From: JBDRMN01 sp043812055
GTDB lineage: Bacteria; Patescibacteriota; Gracilibacteria; JAHISY01
NCBI GenBank assembly: GCA_043812055.1
Contig: JBDRMN010000041.1
Span: 1-36,451, forward strand
Reading direction: 5' to 3'
Length of the DNA: 36,451 bases
The notes below the pieces were generated by a model. That model did not search any database and was not told the DNA's origin. It saw nothing but the letters and a program-made list of their open reading frames with translations. Numbering within the stretch: position 1 is the stretch's first letter; each line of letters opens with the position of its first letter. The position numbers and the translations under genes were made by a program. This document shows, one piece after another, positions 32,296 through 36,451 of the stretch.

Positions 32296-34620
32296 CTAGG
32301 GTGTAGAGACGCGATATATCGCGTCTGTACGACTTTTTCGACGAATTATCCACGTTCCGCCGGTTGCGATGGCCAGCGCCAAAGCCAGCAAGGCCGCTGG
32401 GCCGACCTCGACTTTGGTGATGTTCGAAATATTTTCGGCGGCGTGGCCGCTCGCGTAGCTTGCCCGGACGGCGAAGAAGTAGTCTTCACCTGCGCTCAAT
32501 CCTTCCGGTCGGAAATAAGGAGTGCCAACCGTCACGGTCGGCAGATCGAAATAGTTTGCTTCGGTTCCGGCGTAAACCTGATAGGCCTCGGCATTCGGGT
32601 CGGGATTCCAGACGAGGACGGTCTGGCCATCCGCATCTTTGCGCTGCCAGAGCTGGATGGGGGTTTCCGTTGGTGAGGCGTGGCAAGCACTCGCGACCGG
32701 AGTCGCGCTGACCTCTTCCGGCGCGAAGACAACTTCACCAAACCAGTTGACTCCCCGAAGCGCGATGAAATATGGTACACCATTGATCAAATCACGGATT
32801 TCCCACTGAGTACGGCTTGCTCCGTCGGGCAGCCCGCGGCTCTCTATATAGTTCCCGCTGGCAATTCCATAATCGAGACGGTAGCCCGTGATCGTGGGGT
32901 CCTCCGAGCTTTTCCAGCTGAGCAGAATTTTGCTGTTGCAGCCCGTGCTGGTGAGTAGCGCGCTCGGAGTCGCCGGAATCGTCTCGCTGTAACCATTAGT
33001 CTTCTCGGCAGTATCCCAAGAGACAACCTTGAAGTAGTGCACAGTATCATTCTGGAGATCGCCGACATACCAGGCTGTGCGGTTGTCGGGAGTATTGAAA
33101 ACATGGTCGAGATTTTCCGCGTCAGTTCCATAATAGATTGAATAGTGGTTGACCTCAGCGTGATTGATCGGTGGTTCCCAGCGTAAATCGATTCGTCTAT
33201 CCTGAGGAGTGGCCTGAACGTCTTTAATTGTCAGGGCGTTTTCGACGAGCAAAACCGTGGCCTCGGGATAGCTGCCGACATTACTGGCAGAGTCAACAAG
33301 CTCGACATTTAGAGAATACGTACCGAGAGACACAGCTTCGAACTCAGCGACATAGACGCCAGCTCCTTCCTCTGTAAAAGGCGACACACTTTCACCGATC
33401 TTCAGCACGGCGCTAGCGAGCGCGGTTTCGCTTTGAACGATAATCCTGGCAATTGTGCCCACCTGGACTTTATTACCAGGGTCGACCGAAATATCGGCAA
33501 GTACCGGAACGGTCGTATCGACTGTCACCTGGACCGGTTCGGAAAGTCCCCCGACAGAGCTATCGGCGTTCAAGAGAGCTAAAGTTAATTCATAGCTTCC
33601 ATCGGTGAGGTTGAGATCAATTAAAAATGTCCCCTCGCCGTCGGAACTACCTTCGATAAAAAACTGGCCATCGACAAAAACAGCCAAATTGGAGTTAGCT
33701 TCAGTGATGCCGAGCAGGGTTACGGCTTCATTGATTAGGGCTCCGTCACCGGGGCTGGTGATTACCGGTGCCGCCGCGGCATTATCTGCCCCTTGGACGG
33801 TTACCGAGAAGACTGCCGGGCTGATCGTAGCATCACTTGAACTGACCGTAAGGCCTTGGGCGCCGAGAGTGGTGAAAGTTACCGCGTTGGCAAAAGTATG
33901 CGTACCACGGTCAAGTTCCGTAAAAGTATAATCTCGAGGCAGGACGGCTAGTTCGTCCGAGCCGGTAAAAGAAATCGTCCCGGCAAAAGTTTTCAGCGGG
34001 ACACCGCTCAGATCAGTGACACTGATCGTGATGTCACTCGGCGAATTTACAGTTATGGAGCTGGGGAAAGTGGCTGCAATTTGTTTATCCGGGGCAATCA
34101 CGGGGTTACTCTCGGCCAAAACGTCCGAACGCAATAAATCACCACCGATACCACCAGCCCATTTCAGGAAAACAACCCGGGGTCGTTCAGCGACAGTCAT
34201 GCTACTGGTCTGGTCAATCGCGGTGAACGAACTAACCCCCTCTTCACCCGCGGCAACGGAAAAAACCGCCTCACCATTCGCATTTGTGCTGCCCTCCCCA
34301 CCCTGAACGTTGTCAGTCGCCCTGCTACTGATGAGACTGACCTTGTGCCCGGCTAGCGGTTGCCCGCTTTCATCGCGGAGAGTGGCCGTAACGTTCGTCG
34401 CACCTTGCCCGACATAGCCGATTTCATCGCTAGCCCGTAGCGAGGATTTCGTTGGCGAAATTACCGCTGTCGAAACAACTGGATCGGGGGCAGTCTGCCC
34501 CAAGAGCATTTCGAGCGGAACCAGCACATAACCGGTCGGAATTTGCTGAGCCGCAGCGGAATTCAGGCCAAGCAGAAGGGCGAAAGCCGTGAGCATCAGA
34601 ACTCGGATTCGGTTTGTCAT
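32296..34620 (-). CDS. Secreted/membrane-anchored Ig-like and FN3 repeat protein
   Basis: A 774-residue surface protein. A signal peptide opens it (MTNRIRVLMLTAFALLLGLN, then SAAAQQ as likely cleavage). Next come bacterial Ig-like domains: an invasin-like one (about 45-170, NVTATLRDESGQPLAGHKVS), a second (185-285) and two Big-type modules (290-460, PVITSPGDGALINEAVTLLG). Three fibronectin type III domains follow (about 465-745, e.g. DLRWEPPINHAEVNHYSIYY). A C-terminal hydrophobic segment (LLALALAIATGGTWII) with RRK anchors it. It could mediate cell or host attachment, or hold an envelope complex; no enzyme domain is seen. The start at 34620 is chosen because upstream codons precede the promoter. 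The last 11 residues (RTDAIYRVSTP) come from the palindromic element at 32303-32330. Confidence 0.9.
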   Translation of the reverse strand: MTNRIRVLMLTAFALLLGLNSAAAQQIPTGYVLVPLEMLLGQTAPDPVVSTAVISPTKSSLRASDEIGYVGQGATNVTATLRDESGQPLAGHKVSLISSRATDNVQGGEGSTNANGEAVFSVAAGEEGVSSFTAIDQTSSMTVAERPRVVFLKWAGGIGGDLLRSDVLAESNPVIAPDKQIAATFPSSITVNSPSDITISVTDLSGVPLKTFAGTISFTGSDELAVLPRDYTFTELDRGTHTFANAVTFTTLGAQGLTVSSSDATISPAVFSVTVQGADNAAAAPVITSPGDGALINEAVTLLGITEANSNLAVFVDGQFFIEGSSDGEGTFLIDLNLTDGSYELTLALLNADSSVGGLSEPVQVTVDTTVPVLADISVDPGNKVQVGTIARIIVQSETALASAVLKIGESVSPFTEEGAGVYVAEFEAVSLGTYSLNVELVDSASNVGSYPEATVLLVENALTIKDVQATPQDRRIDLRWEPPINHAEVNHYSIYYGTDAENLDHVFNTPDNRTAWYVGDLQNDTVHYFKVVSWDTAEKTNGYSETIPATPSALLTSTGCNSKILLSWKSSEDPTITGYRLDYGIASGNYIESRGLPDGASRTQWEIRDLINGVPYFIALRGVNWFGEVVFAPEEVSATPVASACHASPTETPIQLWQRKDADGQTVLVWNPDPNAEAYQVYAGTEANYFDLPTVTVGTPYFRPEGLSAGEDYFFAVRASYASGHAAENISNITKVEVGPAALLALALAIATGGTWIIRRKSRTDAIYRVSTP
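32303..32330. repeat. 28-bp palindromic element at ssb/FN3 junction
   Basis: GTAGAGACGCGATATATCGC followed by GTCTGTAC has the perfect 20-bp core AGACGCGATATATCGCGTCT and one mismatch further out. It encodes the tail of the FN3 protein on the minus strand. Its head GTAGAGACGC and tail GCGTCTG are shared with the element in secA. Confidence 0.85.
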
Positions 34621-34642
34621 TTTTGACTTATTAAATCGTATT

Positions 34643-34671
34643 ATTCTAGCATTTTTAGCCAATTTGGGCAA
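34643..34671 (-). promoter_or_regulatory. Promoter of the FN3 gene
   Basis: On the minus strand TTGCCC, 17 bp, then TAGAAT with TGC ahead of the -10 (TGCTAGAAT). Start of transcription near 34636 gives a leader of about 16 nt without a Shine-Dalgarno site. Confidence 0.55.
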
Positions 34672-34751
34672 TCTGCCGGGCTTGTCAAAGGCGAAAAATA
34701 GGGTTTTATAAAAAACCCGAACCGACTTAAAGCTTGGCGGGACAAGACCCA

Positions 34752-34994
34752 TTAAATCAGCCTTTTCTTGAAAAACGCCCTACCCGAATGAGACTTTAAG
34801 TATTTTTCGAAATCTTTGGCCTTTTTCTTATTGCTGAAGCAAATACGGGTGATCAATTTCCATGGTTTGTGTTTTTGGGTAGACTCAACTTTCCCTCGAT
34901 TATGAACTGCAAGCCTTTCCCTGACGTTCTCGGAATAACCTACGTAATAACAATCAATGTCTTTGTCGCTTCTAATTATGTAAACGTAGTACAT
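34752..34994 (-). CDS. Small GIY-YIG domain protein
   Basis: An 80-residue GIY-YIG domain: MYYVYIIRSDKD with the GIY-equivalent VYI, YYVGYSENVRERLAVHNRG with YVG, Arg and His, and the helix DFEKYLKSHSGRAFFKKRLI carrying Asp61/Glu63. The end is nearly the same as that of the protein at 7853-8095, so they are recent paralogues. It lies between the FN3 gene and tRNA-Arg on the same strand as the tRNA, about 320 bp from it. As with the others, a nuclease fold with unknown role. Confidence 0.82.
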   Translation of the reverse strand: MYYVYIIRSDKDIDCYYVGYSENVRERLAVHNRGKVESTQKHKPWKLITRICFSNKKKAKDFEKYLKSHSGRAFFKKRLI

Positions 34995-35145
34995 AAAGAG
35001 TTAGTGCTTCTTCGCCTGTCTTCACTACGTTACGCCAGGCTGCGCCGCACACAGCCTTCTTGTCACCAACAAGTGAGGCTTTTTTACTGGCCCAGAGCTG
35101 GCGAAGCCAGGCGAAGCCCGAGCGAAGCGAAGGGCGAAGACTGGC

Positions 35146-35164
35146 GCGCCAGACAGGATCGAAA
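35146..35164. repeat. Duplicated fragment of the tRNA-Arg 3' end
   Basis: GCGCCAGACAGGATCGAAA repeats the 3' part of tRNA-Arg on the plus strand (GCGCCAGACAGGACTCGAA, 35320-35338), with one base missing. It lies in the same orientation, 174 bp away, on the downstream side of the tRNA. Confidence 0.6.
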
Positions 35165-35282
35165 CTAGCCCGTGTTCTTTTTTGGATCTAAGTTCCTGCA
35201 CGAGCCGCCTCGGCATCCGAGAGCAAAACCGAATCGTTTTTTCTCTACGAGCAAGCTCTCACCGCACCCGCCTCTCCACACA

Positions 35283-35310
35283 AAACCTGCCCACCTCCGG
35301 CGGGCAGAAC
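35283..35310 (-). terminator. Rho-independent terminator after tRNA-Arg
   Basis: On the minus strand CTGCCCGCC, loop GGAG, GTGGGCAG, then GTTTTGTG directly downstream of the tRNA. Confidence 0.65.
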
Positions 35311-35315
35311 CTGTG

Positions 35316-35392
35316 TGGTGCGCCAGACAGGACTCGAACCTGCGACACCCGGTTCCGAAGACCGGTGCTCTAATCCACTGAGCTACTGGCGC
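35316..35392 (-). tRNA. tRNA-Arg, anticodon TCG
   Basis: Acceptor GCGCCAG pairs with CTGGCGC, the D arm has TAGCTCAGTGGATTAGAGCA, the anticodon stem CCGGT/ACCGG holds the loop CTTCGGA (anticodon TCG), and the T arm has CGCAGGTTCGAGTCCTG. CCA is encoded (35316-35318). It would read CGA and related arginine codons. Confidence 0.96.
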
Positions 35393-35476
35393 ACGCACCG
35401 ATTTTACTTTACTTTGCGAGATTCGACTTATTCGTCTATGGCTGGATTCTCAACACTCCCAATACTCCCGACAATC

Positions 35477-36451
35477 TTAATGCTCCCGTGCCCTGTTCCC
35501 TGAAACCTGTTCCCTGTTCCCTAACACGAAGTGCGTGCCAACGCTTTTTTTCCTCGCCAACGCTGCTTTGGCCACGAGCTTCGCCACAGTCAAAGCGTTA
35601 ACAGCCGGGAGGCTTTTGGGTTTCAGCTTCTCAAGTGCTTTCAGTGCTGCCTGCAATCCTTTCCGGGTACGCACGATGCCCACCCGCTCCCACATTTCCG
35701 TGCGGATAGTTTTGATAATTTTCCGATCTTCCTTCACATCGAAACAGTATTTTGGGACACACACTTTTGTTGCGGGGATCTTGATTTTTTTGGCAGTCTC
35801 TCCGGCTGCTCGGCCGAAAACAACGGCCTCGGCGAGGGAGTTGCTGGCGAGACGGTTGGCACCGTGGACACCGGTGCGAGCGACTTCGCCTATCGCGAGT
35901 AAATTCTTTACACTAGTCTCTCCTTTTAGATTGGTAACCACTCCTCCGCAGGCGTAGTGCGCGACGGGGAAGATGGGGATTAGGTCCCGGGCTAGATTAA
36001 ATCCGGCCCGCGTGGTCTCTCGCCAGATCAGAGGGAAACGGTCGCGAAGGTATTTTTCGTTGGCTCGGGTGAAGTCGAGATAAACTTTGCCATTCTTGAG
36101 TTCCTCAAAAATCGCGCGAGCTACCAAATCTCGCGGAGCGAGCTCCGCCGCCTTGCTGTAGCTGGGGAGGAAGCGCTCGCCTTTGGAGTTTCTCAGCACA
36201 GCGCCCTCGCCGCGCAAACTTTCGGAAAGCAAGGTTAAACGTGTTTGCTTGCCGACCAAGGCGGTCGGATGGAATTGAATGAATTCCAAATCTTTTAATC
36301 TAGCCCCGGCACGGTGCGCGGCAGCGATGCCGTCACCGACGGAAACTTTCGGATTAGTCGTCCGGGCAAAAAGCTGGCCGAAACCACCAGTCGCCAGGAT
36401 TGTTTTGCCAGCTAAAATTGCTTCGATTTTCCCGTTCAGCTTCACGAAGGC
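35477..36451 (-). CDS. nadB: L-aspartate oxidase (NadB), N-terminus beyond window edge
   Basis: NadB oxidises aspartate to iminoaspartate, the first step of NAD synthesis, with FAD. The frame is open from the right edge at 36451 for 324 codons. Visible motifs are LATGGFGQLFARTTNP, FIQFHPTAL, SLRGEGAVLRNSKGERF, APRDLVARAI, YACGGVVTNLKGETSVKNL and GEVARTGVHGANRLASNSLA, as in L-aspartate oxidase and not succinate dehydrogenase. The GTG/Met at 36445 is internal, not a start. The FAD-binding N-terminus (about 200 residues) is off the edge. The C-terminal 12-16 residues (VLGNREQVSGNRAREH) are encoded by a GGGAACA heptamer array, so a repeat has run into the end of the gene. Confidence 0.93.
   Translation of the reverse strand, partial: AFVKLNGKIEAILAGKTILATGGFGQLFARTTNPKVSVGDGIAAAHRAGARLKDLEFIQFHPTALVGKQTRLTLLSESLRGEGAVLRNSKGERFLPSYSKAAELAPRDLVARAIFEELKNGKVYLDFTRANEKYLRDRFPLIWRETTRAGFNLARDLIPIFPVAHYACGGVVTNLKGETSVKNLLAIGEVARTGVHGANRLASNSLAEAVVFGRAAGETAKKIKIPATKVCVPKYCFDVKEDRKIIKTIRTEMWERVGIVRTRKGLQAALKALEKLKPKSLPAVNALTVAKLVAKAALARKKSVGTHFVLGNREQVSGNRAREH
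35491..35526. repeat. GTTCCCT heptamer array within the nadB 3' end
   Basis: CCCTGTTCCCTGAAACCTGT followed by TCCCTGTTCCCTAACA in 7-bp steps. The reverse complement encodes GNREQVSGNR of NadB in frame. Confidence 0.75.

Larger units (their letters stand above)
34995..35315. other. Gene-free spacer with repeats, tRNA fragment and terminator
   Basis: No gene is supported over 321 bp. It holds the GC-rich units GGCGAAGCCAGGCGAAGCCC (35100-35119), a copy of the tRNA-Arg 3' end (35146-35164) and the tRNA terminator (35283-35310). Frames here match sequences that arise from tRNA antisense. Confidence 0.6.

Noticed and set aside
35165..35398. Minus-strand frame with PVAQWIRAPVFGTGCRRFES, and plus-strand frame with RQTGLEPATPGSEDRCSNPL
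   Set aside because: Both are the well-known spurious translations of a tRNA gene and its antisense; the tRNA-Arg explains the sequence.

Overview
The window looks like chromosome from an uncultivated, probably Candidate Phyla Radiation (Patescibacteria)-like bacterium using the standard genetic code. The grounds are indirect: a 23S-5S unit with no 16S gene beside it, several intervening sequences in the 23S, many ~80-residue GIY-YIG proteins, poor Shine-Dalgarno sites, and boundaries packed with short tandem and palindromic repeats. For such a lineage the metabolism is fairly rich: histidine (hisG), LysW-dependent lysine/arginine (lysJ, lysK), citramalate (cimA), NAD (nadB) and a class III ribonucleotide reductase. 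The phylum assignment is inference.

Left part (1-9.4 kb): hisG (cut by the edge, minus), an AT-rich one-pass membrane protein, a K+-dependent membrane pyrophosphatase, a small unknown protein and the lysJ-lysK pair (all minus except the membrane protein), then on the plus strand a complete tmRNA gene, two small GIY-YIG genes and a CaCA-family cation exchanger.

Middle (9.4-22 kb): a long charged protein; 23S rRNA enlarged to about 3.7 kb by at least four insertions, one of which carries a GIY-YIG reading frame inside a closing stem; 5S rRNA and a terminator; a permuted papain-fold (YiiX/NlpC-like) protein; an unknown protein; then the anaerobic ribonucleotide reductase cluster on the minus strand: nrdD, a separate 70-residue glycyl-radical domain, a thioredoxin-like protein, a 99-residue unknown and nrdG, with two candidate NrdR boxes upstream.

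Right part (22-36.4 kb): secA, a first ssb, a four-helix-bundle (S23-like) gene flanked by inverted repeats, cimA, a sugar nucleotidyltransferase with a left-handed beta-helix, murJ, a complete IS1595-type insertion with 8-bp target duplication, a second ssb with the usual acidic tip, a secreted Ig/FN3 protein, another GIY-YIG gene, tRNA-Arg(TCG) and the 3' part of nadB.

Three things stand out. First, the class III reductase appears to have its glycyl-radical domain on a separate polypeptide, whose N-terminal linker is encoded by an 8-bp repeat array. Second, small palindromic elements lie in frame inside lysJ, secA and the 3' end of the FN3 gene, and a heptamer array encodes the nadB tail. 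Third, the same repeat vocabulary fills gene boundaries and forms the hairpin arms of the 23S intervening sequences, while every GIY-YIG gene lies in or next to a structural RNA gene.
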